Positions 18,082 through 26,991 of a stretch of 64,000 nt of DNA are shown piece by piece (the stretch's first letter is position 1; each line of letters begins with the position of its first letter). Below the pieces are notes generated by a model. That model was not told where the DNA came from. It ran no database searches and saw only the letters and a program-made list of their open reading frames with translations. The translations under genes were made by a program, and so were the position numbers. Source of the stretch: Roseibium sp. HPY-6 (GTDB lineage Bacteria; Pseudomonadota; Alphaproteobacteria; Rhizobiales; Stappiaceae); NCBI RefSeq assembly GCF_040530035.1, contig NZ_JBEWCD010000002.1, positions 2,401,793-2,465,792 on the forward strand. The letters run 5' to 3'.

Positions 18082-19290
18082 TCAGCGGCTGTCCAGCCCT
18101 GATGTCCATTTGCGCATGCGGCGAACAAGCGGCCACAGAACGTTGGAATTGCGGATTGCAGACTTTGCGTTGAGGCGAAGTACAGCAATGTTCTTCTGGC
18201 ATCTTCCCATGAAGGACGCAGCTACAAGGCTGTCTTTCAGAACAACCGGTTCCGCCCATGAGGTCTTGTAACGTTCTTCGCCGAGACCGAGATCCAGCAC
18301 GCTGACATCCGCAGCCGCACAGGCCCGTTCGATGATCTCCTTGATCAGAACAAGGCCAGGGCTGTTCGGCAAAAACTCGTCATGCGCAATGCTGTTGCTG
18401 TAGGCGAAGATGGTTTCGCTATGGTGGGCGCAAAGATAGGTTGACCGGATTTTTCCGCCAACCTCCAGGAACCAGAGATCCAGGACGGGTGCAGCTTCGG
18501 CCTCGTCACCGAGCCCGATCAGTTTCTCCAGGAATAGCGCGGCAACAGGCGTTGAAAAAACGTTCGGAATTCCAGCTTCCTGCGCGCGTGTCGCTCGCTG
18601 TTCCAAAAAAGCATCAAAGCCGCGCCGGATATCCTGCTTCGTTTCGGCTTTGACAACGGCGTAACCCTCGACGGATTGCAGGTTCCGCTGCTTGCGCGAG
18701 AGGTTCTTGCGCGACGACTTGCTGTGGGTCTCCTTGAAGAGGACTTCGAAGTCGGAGGGGAGGTCTCGTACAAAAATCGGGCTGGGACTGGTTTCAGCTT
18801 CATCCAGCACCAGTGGGTGTGGGCGGCCTTGCCAGATCTCCGGGACATTTTGCAGGATCAGGAGATCGGCGTCGAGCGTTCGGCAGATCTGCGTCAGGAA
18901 ATCATGGATTTGCTGGGCAGTGACATTATCGTAGAACCGGCGGTCCCAGATGCCCGTATTCTGGTTGCCGTTTTCATGCCCAAGAAAGGAAACAGTCGTT
19001 GCGCCCGACTGGTGCTGCACGGCGAGCGGGAGAATGAGAACGGATTTTCCATCAAGCCGTCCGGCGACGATTACCGGTTCAAGGGAGTGGCTGCGACCGA
19101 TGGTTTCGCTCCACGCCGTTAGCCATCCAGGCGACTGATAGGGATTGCTGTATCCGATGGCATCAAGCTGACGCCAATCCATTTCAATGTCGCGGAAGTC
19201 TGAAAAAACGGCCAATTCGAGCGATGTCTCATTCCGCACCGAACTTTCGGTTGAGTCTGTCTCCAAGACGGTCGCGGCAATCGGTGACAT
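18082..19290 (-). CDS. CelD/BcsL-family GNAT acyltransferase
   Basis: Cytoplasmic protein of 402 aa with two GNAT-like halves. Segments such as LEVGGKIRSTYLCAHHSETIFAYSNSIAHDEF and VSVLDLGLGEERYKTSW are typical of the CelD/BcsL (BioF2-like) family, which is linked to acylation of exopolysaccharides. It is convergent with the GumC-like gene and divergent from the polysaccharide deacetylase gene, so it probably decorates the polymer made by this locus. Acceptor and acyl group are unknown. Confidence 0.85.
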   Translation of the reverse strand: MSPIAATVLETDSTESSVRNETSLELAVFSDFRDIEMDWRQLDAIGYSNPYQSPGWLTAWSETIGRSHSLEPVIVAGRLDGKSVLILPLAVQHQSGATTVSFLGHENGNQNTGIWDRRFYDNVTAQQIHDFLTQICRTLDADLLILQNVPEIWQGRPHPLVLDEAETSPSPIFVRDLPSDFEVLFKETHSKSSRKNLSRKQRNLQSVEGYAVVKAETKQDIRRGFDAFLEQRATRAQEAGIPNVFSTPVAALFLEKLIGLGDEAEAAPVLDLWFLEVGGKIRSTYLCAHHSETIFAYSNSIAHDEFLPNSPGLVLIKEIIERACAAADVSVLDLGLGEERYKTSWAEPVVLKDSLVAASFMGRCQKNIAVLRLNAKSAIRNSNVLWPLVRRMRKWTSGLDSR

Positions 19291-19433
19291 TGGGGTAATC
19301 CATTTTAAACGAACATCGGCGAAAGCTCGGCGTTGCGCTGGCTGGCAAGCTGACGTCGCGATAGACTTAGCAACAATTGTTAAAGAATACGTGCCTTACT
19401 GGTGCACAATTGATGAGTAGGCATTAAGGCCAC

Positions 19434-20534
19434 ATGGGCATACGTCAAAAAGCAGTCTCTCGTGCGTTCAGGGTCCTGAAAGGAACCGGAATCGGCCGAA
19501 TGCTCGCACCGCTGACCCAAGGGTGCGGGGCGGTGTTCATGATGCACCATGTGCGTATGTCGCGCACCGACGCCTTTCAGCCAAACGCTCATCTGGAAAT
19601 CACGCCAGAGTTCCTGCGTCTTGCAGTCGAACGCATCCGGGCAAATGGCTACGAAATCATCTCCCTGGATGAGGCGGTCGATCTGCTGAAATCCGGCTAT
19701 GGCCATCACAGATACGCGGTCCTGACCTTCGATGACGGGTATCGGGATAACCTGGAAATTGCCTATCCGATTTTGAAGGAATTGCAGGCACCTTTCACAG
19801 TGTTTGTGGCGACGGGCCTTGTGGAGCGCACAAGTGAGCTCTGGTGGCTGGCACTTGAGCGGATCGTTGCGCAAAACGACACGGTGGTCTTTACGCGGGC
19901 GGGCGAAGAAAACGGCATTTCGTGTGGCACGACCGAGGAAAAAAGCGCGTGTTTTGAACGGATCGTTGATTACCTGACACTGGAAATCGGTGAGCTGGAT
20001 CAACGCAAGATCATCAGGGCGCTGTCTGAGAAATATGGCCTCGATCTCGCCGAGCTGGCGGACGAGCAGATGATGAGCTGGGACGAGGTGAGAGAGCTTG
20101 CTTCAGATCCGCTGGTGACGATCGGTGCGCACACCCACGATCATTTTGCACTGGCGCGGCTCGAGAGTTCATCGGCGCGCGCTGACGTGACCAAGGGCAT
20201 GAAAATCCTTGAAAAGGAGCTCGGACGACGCCCGAAACACTTCGCCTATCCCTATGGAAAGTCTCATGCAGTAAGCCTGCGCGATGCGGATATCCTGCGG
20301 GATATCGGATTTTCGTCTTCTGTAACGACTTTGCCGGGCGTGTTGCAGTCCGTGAATGCGCGCGATCCGATGATGCTGCCGCGCGTTTCGCTGAATGGCA
20401 GGTTTCAAGATCCGGCGATCGTCGATCAGTATCTGACCGGCGCTCCCTTTGCTCTTTACCGCGCTGCCCGGTGGGCGGCGTCCGGGTTTGGCGTCAGGTC
20501 TGGTTTTTCCCGCTTTTTTCCATCCACCAGATGA
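19434..20534 (+). CDS. Polysaccharide deacetylase family protein
   Basis: Carbohydrate esterase family 4 protein of 366 aa. The NodB-type motif 1 is TFDDGYRDN, with the metal Asp and catalytic Asp, and HTHDHFAL provides the His pair of motif 2. FAYPYGK follows. There is no signal peptide, so the enzyme is probably cytoplasmic and acts on lipid-linked precursors. Position after the exopolysaccharide genes supports a role in removing N- or O-acetyl groups. The last 41 bases overlap the convergent DUF2842 gene. Confidence 0.9.
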   Translation: MGIRQKAVSRAFRVLKGTGIGRMLAPLTQGCGAVFMMHHVRMSRTDAFQPNAHLEITPEFLRLAVERIRANGYEIISLDEAVDLLKSGYGHHRYAVLTFDDGYRDNLEIAYPILKELQAPFTVFVATGLVERTSELWWLALERIVAQNDTVVFTRAGEENGISCGTTEEKSACFERIVDYLTLEIGELDQRKIIRALSEKYGLDLAELADEQMMSWDEVRELASDPLVTIGAHTHDHFALARLESSSARADVTKGMKILEKELGRRPKHFAYPYGKSHAVSLRDADILRDIGFSSSVTTLPGVLQSVNARDPMMLPRVSLNGRFQDPAIVDQYLTGAPFALYRAARWAASGFGVRSGFSRFFPSTR

Positions 20535-20709
20535 TTGCGCCCGCCGGGATGACCCAAAGAAGGCCGGCAATGGCAAAATAGACAAAACGCGCCAGGTTGG
20601 ATGAGTCTTGCAGTGTAATGTCGCCGATAACCATTGCGGTGAAGGCGTAAACCACGACAAAAATGACGAGTACCACCATGCCGACAAATTTGCGAAACGA
20701 GGGAACCAT
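20494..20709 (-). CDS. DUF2842 small membrane protein
   Basis: Inner-membrane protein of 71 aa with two TM helices (VGMVVLVIFVVVYAFTAMV and FVYFAIAGLLWVIPAGAIIWWM). The two-helix pattern with the WVIPAG motif is typical of DUF2842, an alphaproteobacterial family without known function. The ATG at 20709 gives the usual family length; a longer frame would need a TTG start. It is divergent from the heme A synthase gene, and its 3' end overlaps the deacetylase gene. Confidence 0.8.
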   Translation of the reverse strand: MVPSFRKFVGMVVLVIFVVVYAFTAMVIGDITLQDSSNLARFVYFAIAGLLWVIPAGAIIWWMEKSGKNQT

Positions 20710-20849
20710 CTTTGGGTATCCGTTGAACCAGTTGGGGCCTGTGCTGAAAGACGGCAAAATGTCTCAGACCGCTTGCCGTTATGGCCTTGCACCTATATCT
20801 CCGCACACAAAAGGTCAATTCGGCCCAGGGGAATAATCGGAACGGCTTC

Positions 20850-21953
20850 ATGAACGCATTTGCTGAGGGCGCGGGTAAAGGGGAGGTCCAGATCCTGCCG
20901 GCGAAACTGGAACGGACCAGACGCAGCAGGGCGATGATCCGCTGGTGGCTTTACTGCGTCTGTGCCCTGATCCTAGCCATGGTTGTGGTCGGAGGCGCGA
21001 CCCGGCTCACCGAATCCGGTCTTTCCATTACAGAGTGGAAACCGATCCACGGGGTAATTCCACCGTTGAGCGAAGCAGAGTGGGAAGAGGAACTCGAGAA
21101 ATACCGCCAGATCCCGGAGTACCAGCTCATCAACAAGGGCATGAGCCTTGAAGAATTTAAGTTCATTTTTTGGTGGGAGTGGGGCCACAGACAACTGGGC
21201 CGGTTTATCGGCATTGCCTATTTCGTGCCCATGGTCGTCTTTTGGGCGGCGGGACGTATTGAGCCCTGGCTGAAACCGCGCCTTCTTCTCGGGCTTGCCC
21301 TTGGCGGTTTGCAAGGGGCCGTTGGTTGGTGGATGGTCGCCTCTGGTCTTGTGGACCGCGTCGATGTGAGCCAGTACCGGCTGGCCACGCATTTGACGCT
21401 CGCACTGATAATCTTTGCATACCTGTTCTGGATAGCGCGACGGTTGTCGCCTCTCGCCGACCCGCTCCCCGAGGAGCAGGCACGCCTGGCCGGGTTCAGT
21501 ACCCTGGTCCTGTGTTTCGTTTTCCTTCAGATGTTTCTGGGCGGTCTCGTAGCCGGTCTCAATGCCGGTTTCACCTTCAACACATGGCCGTTGATGGACG
21601 GTCAGTTCATTCCGGACGGTTTGCTGATGATGCAACCGGTCTGGCTCAATCTGTTCGAAAATGTTTTAACCGTGCAGTTCCAGCACCGCATGACGGCCTA
21701 TCTGTTGATTGTGCTCGGGCTGTTCTTGCTGCTGTCGACATTCAGGGTCAGCAAACGAAGCGAATTACGGCGGGCGAGCGCTCATGTCGCCGCATTTATA
21801 CTGTTGCAGGCGGTCATCGGGATCTTGACGTTGATCTGGCAGGTGCCAATGTCGATAGCGCTGGTTCACCAGGGTTTTGCCGTTTTTGTGCTCGCGGCTT
21901 CGGTTGACCATCTGGCGCTTCTGAAAGGCGCATATCCCATCAAGTCTGCTTGA
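20850..21953 (+). CDS. ctaA: Heme A synthase (COX15/CtaA family)
   Basis: Oxidises heme O to heme A for cytochrome aa3 oxidase, in the inner membrane. The 367-aa protein has eight predicted TM helices. The family motifs are GGATRLTESGLSITEWKPIHGVIPP, the heme-binding His in EWGHRQLGRFIG, HLTLALIIF, and the second half with QFQHRMTAYLL and VHQGFAV. The length and the TESGLSI(T)EWKP signature fit the proteobacterial COX15 type. ATG 20850 is favoured over 20781, which would add a non-homologous leader. It implies aerobic respiration with an aa3-type oxidase. Confidence 0.95.
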   Translation: MNAFAEGAGKGEVQILPAKLERTRRSRAMIRWWLYCVCALILAMVVVGGATRLTESGLSITEWKPIHGVIPPLSEAEWEEELEKYRQIPEYQLINKGMSLEEFKFIFWWEWGHRQLGRFIGIAYFVPMVVFWAAGRIEPWLKPRLLLGLALGGLQGAVGWWMVASGLVDRVDVSQYRLATHLTLALIIFAYLFWIARRLSPLADPLPEEQARLAGFSTLVLCFVFLQMFLGGLVAGLNAGFTFNTWPLMDGQFIPDGLLMMQPVWLNLFENVLTVQFQHRMTAYLLIVLGLFLLLSTFRVSKRSELRRASAHVAAFILLQAVIGILTLIWQVPMSIALVHQGFAVFVLAASVDHLALLKGAYPIKSA

Positions 21954-21956
21954 AAA

Positions 21957-21981
21957 AAATGCCCGCCGGCGGCGGGCATTT
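21957..21981. terminator. Bidirectional terminator
   Basis: Perfect 11-bp stem AAATGCCCGCC / GGCGGGCATTT with loop GGC, between the convergent heme A synthase and O-acetylhomoserine sulfhydrylase genes. A-tract and T-tract on the two sides allow function in both directions. Confidence 0.85.
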
Positions 21982-22001
21982 GGTGTTGTCTGCCTGCTCA
22001 A

Positions 22002-23282
22002 TCAGCCGGACAGCGCCTGATCGAGATCCGCGATAATGTCGTCAACTTCTTCAAGCCCGATGGACAGCCGTACAACGTCCGGCCCGGCTCCAGCAGCCGT
22101 TTTCTGTTCGTCGGTCAGCTGTCGGTGCGTTGTCGAAGCCGGGTGAATGATCAGGCTGCGCGTGTCGCCGATATTGGCGAGATGCGAAAAGAGCTCGCAC
22201 TTCGACACCAGCGCGACACCTGCGTCATAGCCGCCTTCAACACCGAACGTGAACACGGCACCAGCACCCTTGGGCATGTATTTTTGCTGAAGCGCATGAT
22301 GCGGGTCTTCCGGCAACGCGGCATAGGAAACCCAGTTCACCTTGCTGTGTCCTGACAGGTGGAGCGCAACTTTCTTTGCGTTGTCCGAATGTCGCTGCAT
22401 GCGCAGCGGGAGCGTCTCAATACCCGTGAGGATCATGAAAGCGTTGAAGGGAGAGATCGCGGGGCCAAGGTCGCGCAGGCCAAGCACCCGGCAGGCAATG
22501 GCAAACGCGAAATTGCCGAAGGTCTCGTGTAGAACAATGCCCTGATACTCCGGACGCGGTTCCGACAACAACGGATAACGTCCGCCGGCAGACCAGTCGA
22601 AACTACCGCCATCGACGATGACACCACCCATCGAATTGCCGTGTCCGCCCATGAACTTTGTCAGCGAGTGAAGCACAATGTCGGCGCCATGCTCGATCGG
22701 ACGGCAGAGGTACGGAGTGGCCATCGTGTTGTCGACGACAAGCGGAACACCCTTGGCTTTGGCAAGTGCCGAGATTGCCTCGATGTCCATGACAATCCCG
22801 CCCGGATTGGCAAGGCTCTCAATGAAGATCGCTTTGGTGTTCTCGTCGATCGCAGCTTCAAACGTGTTGAGGTCATCCGGATCGGCCCATTTGACCTCCC
22901 AGCCAAAGCTCTTGAACGAATGGTTCAGCTGATTGATCGACCCGCCATAGAGCTTGTTGGCCGCGACGATGTTATCGCCGGGCTTCATCAGGGTATGAAA
23001 GCAAAGCAACTGGGCGGAATGGCCGGACGCGGTTGCAAGGGCAGCGGTTCCCCCTTCCAGGGCTGCGATCCGTTCTTCCAGTACAGCGGTGGTCGGGTTG
23101 GTAATGCGCGTATAGATATTGCCGAAGGCCTGGAGGCCAAAGAGCGAGGCGGCATGGTCCACATCATCGAACACGAAAGATGTTGTCTGGTAAATCGGCG
23201 TGGCGCGGGCGCCTGTTGACGGATCGGGCGCGGCACCGGCATGAATGGCCAGCGTGGAAAACCCTGGAATATTATCGCTCAT
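22002..23282 (-). CDS. metY: O-acetylhomoserine aminocarboxypropyltransferase (sulfhydrylase)
   Basis: PLP enzyme of trans-sulfuration type that makes homocysteine from O-acetylhomoserine and sulfide (426 aa). Motifs include ATPIYQTTSFVFDD, the substrate region YTRITNPT, VVDNTMATPYLCRP and the PLP lysine in HSLTKFMGGHGNSMGG. The long C-terminal half with EDPHHALQQKYMPKGAGAVFTFGV is typical of MetY rather than MetB or MetC. ATG 23282 is preceded by an excellent AGGGAGG site, so a start 57 bases upstream is rejected. A leader hairpin lies directly upstream (23313-23340). Confidence 0.93.
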   Translation of the reverse strand: MSDNIPGFSTLAIHAGAAPDPSTGARATPIYQTTSFVFDDVDHAASLFGLQAFGNIYTRITNPTTAVLEERIAALEGGTAALATASGHSAQLLCFHTLMKPGDNIVAANKLYGGSINQLNHSFKSFGWEVKWADPDDLNTFEAAIDENTKAIFIESLANPGGIVMDIEAISALAKAKGVPLVVDNTMATPYLCRPIEHGADIVLHSLTKFMGGHGNSMGGVIVDGGSFDWSAGGRYPLLSEPRPEYQGIVLHETFGNFAFAIACRVLGLRDLGPAISPFNAFMILTGIETLPLRMQRHSDNAKKVALHLSGHSKVNWVSYAALPEDPHHALQQKYMPKGAGAVFTFGVEGGYDAGVALVSKCELFSHLANIGDTRSLIIHPASTTHRQLTDEQKTAAGAGPDVVRLSIGLEEVDDIIADLDQALSG

Positions 23283-23312
23283 AAACAACCTCCCTTTTGG
23301 AATTTCGGCCAG

Positions 23313-23340
23313 TTTGACCGAACGCAGACGGCAGGTCAAA
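23313..23340 (-). promoter_or_regulatory. Leader hairpin upstream of metY
   Basis: In the minus-strand leader, TTTGACC pairs with GGTCAAA around a 14-base loop, 31 bases upstream of the start codon and just before the ribosome site. A TTGACA hexamer at 23381-23386 could be a -35 element. SAM-sensing riboswitches often control this gene in alphaproteobacteria, but I could not fit the SAM-II consensus, so only a possible regulatory hairpin is claimed. Confidence 0.35.
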
Positions 23341-23430
23341 GCAGGATTTTTCGAATTAACGCACGGTGTTAAAATATCGATGTCAAAGGCTTAGGGCGAA
23401 GTCTGGCGCTTGCGACCAGCTCGCAAACCC

Positions 23431-23961
23431 TCAACCGGATCGTTTGCCTGACAGCCCCCGATGCTGAAAGCCGGCCTGGAGTTTTGGCCTTTTTGAGGAA
23501 AGTGTCTTGGAGTTGACACCGGCCCAGCCGATTTCACCGGAAAGACGTCCGTATTCGATCTTCGGACAACGGTCCATCACGACCTTAATGCCAGCGGCTT
23601 CCGCACGCTGTGCGGCCTCGTCGTGCCGGACGGTCAACTGCATCCAGATGACCTTGGGCAGTTTGCCGCTTTCAAGGATCTGGTCAACGATCTGACCCGC
23701 GGCTGCCGAGTTGCGGAATATGTCGATCATGTCGGGAACATCCGGCAAATCGTCCAGCGAAGCGTAAACGTGCTGGCCGAGGATTTCCTTGCCGGCCTGG
23801 CCTGGATTGATTGGCCAGACATCGTAGCCTTTCGCCAAGAGATACTTCAGAACGAAATAGGACGGACGCACATTGTTGGCGCTTGCGCCGATCATCGCGA
23901 CGGTTTTGACCTCGTCGAGAATGCCCTTGATGTATGTGTCGGAATAATTGTCGTGATTCAT
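23431..23961 (-). CDS. CoA-binding domain protein (YccU type)
   Basis: Small cytoplasmic protein of 176 aa with a Rossmann-type CoA_binding fold: KTVAMIGASANNVRPSYFVLKYLLAKGYDVWPINPGQ, then DMIDIFRNS, IWMQLTVRHDEAAQRAEAAGIKVVMDRCPKIEY. The cysteine in MDRCPKIE is a family hallmark. It resembles the CoA-binding part of succinyl-CoA synthetase alpha but lacks the catalytic histidine region. Molecular role is unknown. It lies upstream of metY on the same strand with about 150 bases between. Confidence 0.9.
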   Translation of the reverse strand: MNHDNYSDTYIKGILDEVKTVAMIGASANNVRPSYFVLKYLLAKGYDVWPINPGQAGKEILGQHVYASLDDLPDVPDMIDIFRNSAAAGQIVDQILESGKLPKVIWMQLTVRHDEAAQRAEAAGIKVVMDRCPKIEYGRLSGEIGWAGVNSKTLSSKRPKLQAGFQHRGLSGKRSG

Positions 23962-24222
23962 ATTTGATGGCCCTCAGCGCGTATGCGCCATCCAATGCGA
24001 AACAGGCCGAGTGCGCAAGGGTTTCGCGTGCGCTTTCCGGTCACAGGTTTGAGGACGTGTTGACGCGGTTTCACCGGATACGGTGCGTCAGCGATGCAGT
24101 ATCAACGCGCGCATAGTCCATACGGACCATGCACATTCCACGACAATGATGTTCAATCAGACGTTCTTTGACGGTTGTAAACTCCAGGAGATGCGGCGGA
24201 GTTGTTTTCAAAGGAGATTTTC

Positions 24223-24768
24223 ATGATGAAGTTTATTGGGAAGATCGGCATTGCCGTGCTGTTTGTTGTCACAGGATCGACAGTGGCGATGGCGGATGTT
24301 GCTTGCGTTCAATCCGAGCTTAAATCAGCGGGCTATAAACCTGGCCCGGTTGACGGTGCACTCGGGAAAAAAACCTACAATGCAGCTGCCGAGATGGGAA
24401 AGGACTACCAGCTTGAAACGGCCAAGCTGTCTTCGGACAATTCCGATGAATGGTGCAAGACACTGAAGGCTGCAAATGAAGCTGCTTTGGTGGATACGGA
24501 AGCGGAACTGCGTGAAAAGGTTATCGGGAAGAAACTAACCCTCGACGGAAACTGGGTCATCATAAAAGCGGATGGAACATTCGAGGGCAATTTCGGCAAG
24601 AAGGCTTTGGCAGGAACGTGGAATTGGCAAGATATATATTGGTGCCGAACACTCACGACCCATTCCAAGAACACAGATTGCCAAGTCTATCGTGTTACGC
24701 CTGCCGGCCTCTACGTGACGCGCCAGAAGGGCAAGGGCAAGTCTTTCCTTTACACAATCGAGAACTGA
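24223..24768 (+). CDS. Secreted protein with peptidoglycan-binding-like repeat
   Basis: Exported protein of 181 aa. The signal peptide ends TVAMADVA. The segment VACVQSELKSAGYKPGPVDGALGKKTYNAA resembles one PG_binding_1 unit, where the pattern xGYxPGPVDGxxGxxT is typical. The C-terminal domain has beta-strand character and two cysteines (WCRTLTTHSKNTDCQVY). AAAGGAG precedes the ATG pair at 24223/24226, so a longer TTG-initiated frame is rejected. Probably periplasmic, with a cell-wall role suggested only by the repeat. Confidence 0.75.
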   Translation: MMKFIGKIGIAVLFVVTGSTVAMADVACVQSELKSAGYKPGPVDGALGKKTYNAAAEMGKDYQLETAKLSSDNSDEWCKTLKAANEAALVDTEAELREKVIGKKLTLDGNWVIIKADGTFEGNFGKKALAGTWNWQDIYWCRTLTTHSKNTDCQVYRVTPAGLYVTRQKGKGKSFLYTIEN

Positions 24769-24797
24769 ACCGAGAGCCATTCGGAAGATCGATGGTA

Positions 24798-24826
24798 CGC
24801 CGGGTCATTTCGTTAGTGATCCGGCG
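24798..24826. terminator. Possible bidirectional hairpin terminator
   Basis: Arms CGCCGGGTCA (24798-24807) and TGATCCGGCG (24817-24826) pair over ten bases with one G-T pair. It lies between convergent genes. There is no T-tract on either side, so termination is uncertain. Confidence 0.4.
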
Positions 24827-24898
24827 ACAAGACGATAGAGGGTTTCGTCGATTTCCGCGCGCATCGTTCGACAGTGAACCGGGTGCGGGAAAGCTGGT

Positions 24899-25336
24899 TT
24901 AGACGGCTGACTTCTGTGCCTGTTTGGAGCGAAGTTCCTTTCTGATCACGAGCTTGAGGCCGGACCAAACTGCATCGACCGCGCACACCTTGACATCAAC
25001 CAGCCCCATTGGAAGGCAGACTTCGCGTATTACATCTTCCGTCACGCTCGTCGGCACCTTGCTGGATTTTTTGGGCCAGGAAACCCAGATCATTCCGTCA
25101 GGAGAAATCTTTCGACGCAAAACGCCGAGCTGTTCTGCCAAAACGTCTTTTTCGGTGATGAACAGGTGGGCGCAGTCGAGCCCTGAAGCAGGTGAGGGCC
25201 CGACCCGCAACTCGGGCACCTGTTCGTCGAGTATTCCGGAAATTTCGTCCGGCATGTTCAGCCGCCAGCAGGTCATGCCCGGCTTCAGGCCGAGCTTTGC
25301 AGCCAGGGGGCGGCCCGAATATCCACTCTGGTTCAT
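24899..25336 (-). CDS. DUF3052 family protein
   Basis: Soluble protein of 145 aa. The conserved opening SGYSGRPLAAKLGLKPGM and the block DGMIWVSWPKKSSKVPTSVTEDVIREVCLPMGLVDVKVCAVDAVWSGLKLVIRK are characteristic of DUF3052, whose function is not established. The family N-terminus sets the ATG at 25336; about 54 residues upstream in the same frame do not belong to it. The gene is alone on its strand between two convergent or divergent neighbours. Confidence 0.85.
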   Translation of the reverse strand: MNQSGYSGRPLAAKLGLKPGMTCWRLNMPDEISGILDEQVPELRVGPSPASGLDCAHLFITEKDVLAEQLGVLRRKISPDGMIWVSWPKKSSKVPTSVTEDVIREVCLPMGLVDVKVCAVDAVWSGLKLVIRKELRSKQAQKSAV

Positions 25337-25634
25337 GACATTTGTCCGTATTGGAACAATTCGGCTCCCTAAAGGGTTGGTGTGACGTGACCTTTCGCGC
25401 TCAAGGCACCTTTGTGGACCACAATGGCAGGGTTCACGCGGGAGCGCGTCAATTCGAGGATTTTCTCCCGGTTTACTGGATCTTTCAAAGTGGTTCACGT
25501 CTTGTTTCGGGAACGTGATTTGAAGCGGTTGGTCCTCAATCCCAATTGTTGATGAGCGGCAATAACATGTGAAGTACAGCAGTGACTTCAGTTGCTCTGT
25601 TGTTACCTAAAGCGAAATCTTCGTGAGGAAAATC

Positions 25635-26096
25635 ATGATTTCAAGAGTAGTCACCTTTACCGCAGCGTTGTTTGTCGCAGCAGGAATAAGTTTTTCTGCA
25701 GAAGCCGGCGCATTGACCGGACCCAAGCTTGGGGCCGTGAAAACCAATCAGCTCACTCAGACTGGAGACCTGGTTCACAAGGCCAATTTCAAAAAACATA
25801 AGAAAATCAAACGGCACCGTGGCAGCAGCCGGAAACACAGGCACTTCAGCCGTCATAGCCGGTTCGATCGCTTCGACAAATTCTACCGCCGCCACGACTT
25901 CGGCAAACGCCGGCTGGATACAAGACAGCACAAGAATTCAAGGGCCTTCTTCAATCAGAGGCCGCATAAATCCGTCTCCCGATTGCAGCCTTGGACGCCT
26001 GCATGGCACCGTTACTGCGCAGCAAAGTTCAAGTCGTTCGACCCGAAGATCGGGACATACCTGGCTTTTTCCGGTGCTCGAAAATTCTGCAGCTGA
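25635..26096 (+). CDS. BA14K-like secreted basic protein
   Basis: Exported protein of 153 aa: signal peptide MISRVVTFTAALFVAAGISFSAEAGA, a strongly basic Lys/His/Arg-rich middle (FKKHKKIKRHRGSSRKHRHFSRHSRF), and a C-terminal WHRYCAAKFKSFDPKIGTYLAFSGARKFC. That last block matches the BA14K family repeat (WCxxRYRSFDPxTGTYxGxDGxRxxC) known from Brucella and relatives. The two cysteines probably form a disulphide. A lectin-like or envelope function is reported for the family; nothing more can be said here. Terminated by a hairpin at 26121. Confidence 0.85.
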   Translation: MISRVVTFTAALFVAAGISFSAEAGALTGPKLGAVKTNQLTQTGDLVHKANFKKHKKIKRHRGSSRKHRHFSRHSRFDRFDKFYRRHDFGKRRLDTRQHKNSRAFFNQRPHKSVSRLQPWTPAWHRYCAAKFKSFDPKIGTYLAFSGARKFCS

Positions 26097-26120
26097 CCGG
26101 CATCATAGCTTCAAAAGGAG

Positions 26121-26146
26121 AGGGGCGATCAAGGCCCCTTTCTTTT
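26121..26146 (+). terminator. Rho-independent terminator after BA14K gene
   Basis: AGGGGC (26121-26126) pairs with GCCCCT (26134-26139), loop GATCAAG, followed by TTCTTTT. It lies 25 bases after the stop codon. Confidence 0.7.
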
Positions 26147-26169
26147 GCACTCAGTCAGGTCTTGTTTGA

Positions 26170-26991
26170 TCAGCTGTCTGTCCACTCCGGCTTACGCTTT
26201 TGCAGGAAGGCCGAAATCCCTTCTTCAGCATCGTTGGCGAGCATGTTGTCGACCATGGTCTTCGCGGCGAAGTCATAGGCTTCGGAAAGCGGCATTTCGA
26301 GTTGCCGGTAGAAGGCTTCCTTGCCGATCTTGAGGGTCCTTGAGGATTTCGAGGCGATTACCTCGGCATATTTCTGAACAACCTGATCCAGGTAGTCCCG
26401 CGGTACGATCCGGTTGATGAGACCGAATTCCTTTGCGGTTGACGCATCGATGCTCTCACCTGTCAGCAGCATTTCCATCGCCTGCTTCGGAGCGACGTTG
26501 CGCGATAGAGCAACCATCGGTGTTGAGCAGAACAGTCCGATATTGACGCCGGGCGTGCAAAACGTAGCGGTGTCGACGGCGATCGCGAGATCGCAGGACG
26601 CAACCAGCTGGCAGCCGGCTGCCGTTGCAACACCCGTCACGACGGCGATCACGGGCTTTGGAAGGCGGACAATCTGCTGCATGAGATCGGAGCACTGGCG
26701 CATGATCCGCTCATACGTCGCTTTCCCTCCGTCTTCCTCGGCTCGCGCTGAAGTCAGTTCTTTCAGATCATGGCCTGCGCAGAACACCTTGCCTTCAGCG
26801 CCAAGAAGAACAACACGCACTGCCGGATCTTGCGCTGCCTTGGCAAGTTCGTCTGATAAAGCCGTCATCATAGCGGTCGACAGGGCATTCATTCGCTCCG
26901 GGCGCTGCATCACGATGCGGTAGACGCCCTCGTGCAGAAGCGTTCCCAGCATTGGCTTTTCGAGATGATCGTTTGCGGCGGTTTCAGACAT
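26170..26991 (-). CDS. Enoyl-CoA hydratase/isomerase family protein
   Basis: Crotonase-fold protein of 273 aa. RMNALSTAMMTAL, the oxyanion-hole region VFCAGHDLKEL and VTGVATAAGCQLVASCDLAI are present. In the second active-site segment typical hydratases carry Glu in GGG(T/M)xE; here the corresponding stretch is ATFCTPGVNIGLFCSTPMVALSR, so the second catalytic Glu is not evident. This matches the ECHDC3-like branch whose reaction is unclear. It stands alone with a convergent BA14K gene, so pathway context is absent. Confidence 0.87.
   Translation of the reverse strand: MSETAANDHLEKPMLGTLLHEGVYRIVMQRPERMNALSTAMMTALSDELAKAAQDPAVRVVLLGAEGKVFCAGHDLKELTSARAEEDGGKATYERIMRQCSDLMQQIVRLPKPVIAVVTGVATAAGCQLVASCDLAIAVDTATFCTPGVNIGLFCSTPMVALSRNVAPKQAMEMLLTGESIDASTAKEFGLINRIVPRDYLDQVVQKYAEVIASKSSRTLKIGKEAFYRQLEMPLSEAYDFAAKTMVDNMLANDAEEGISAFLQKRKPEWTDS

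Noticed and set aside
23283..23400. SAM-II riboswitch before metY
   Set aside because: A hairpin exists, but the conserved loop and pseudoknot sequence of SAM-II could not be aligned by eye. Kept only as a generic leader hairpin.
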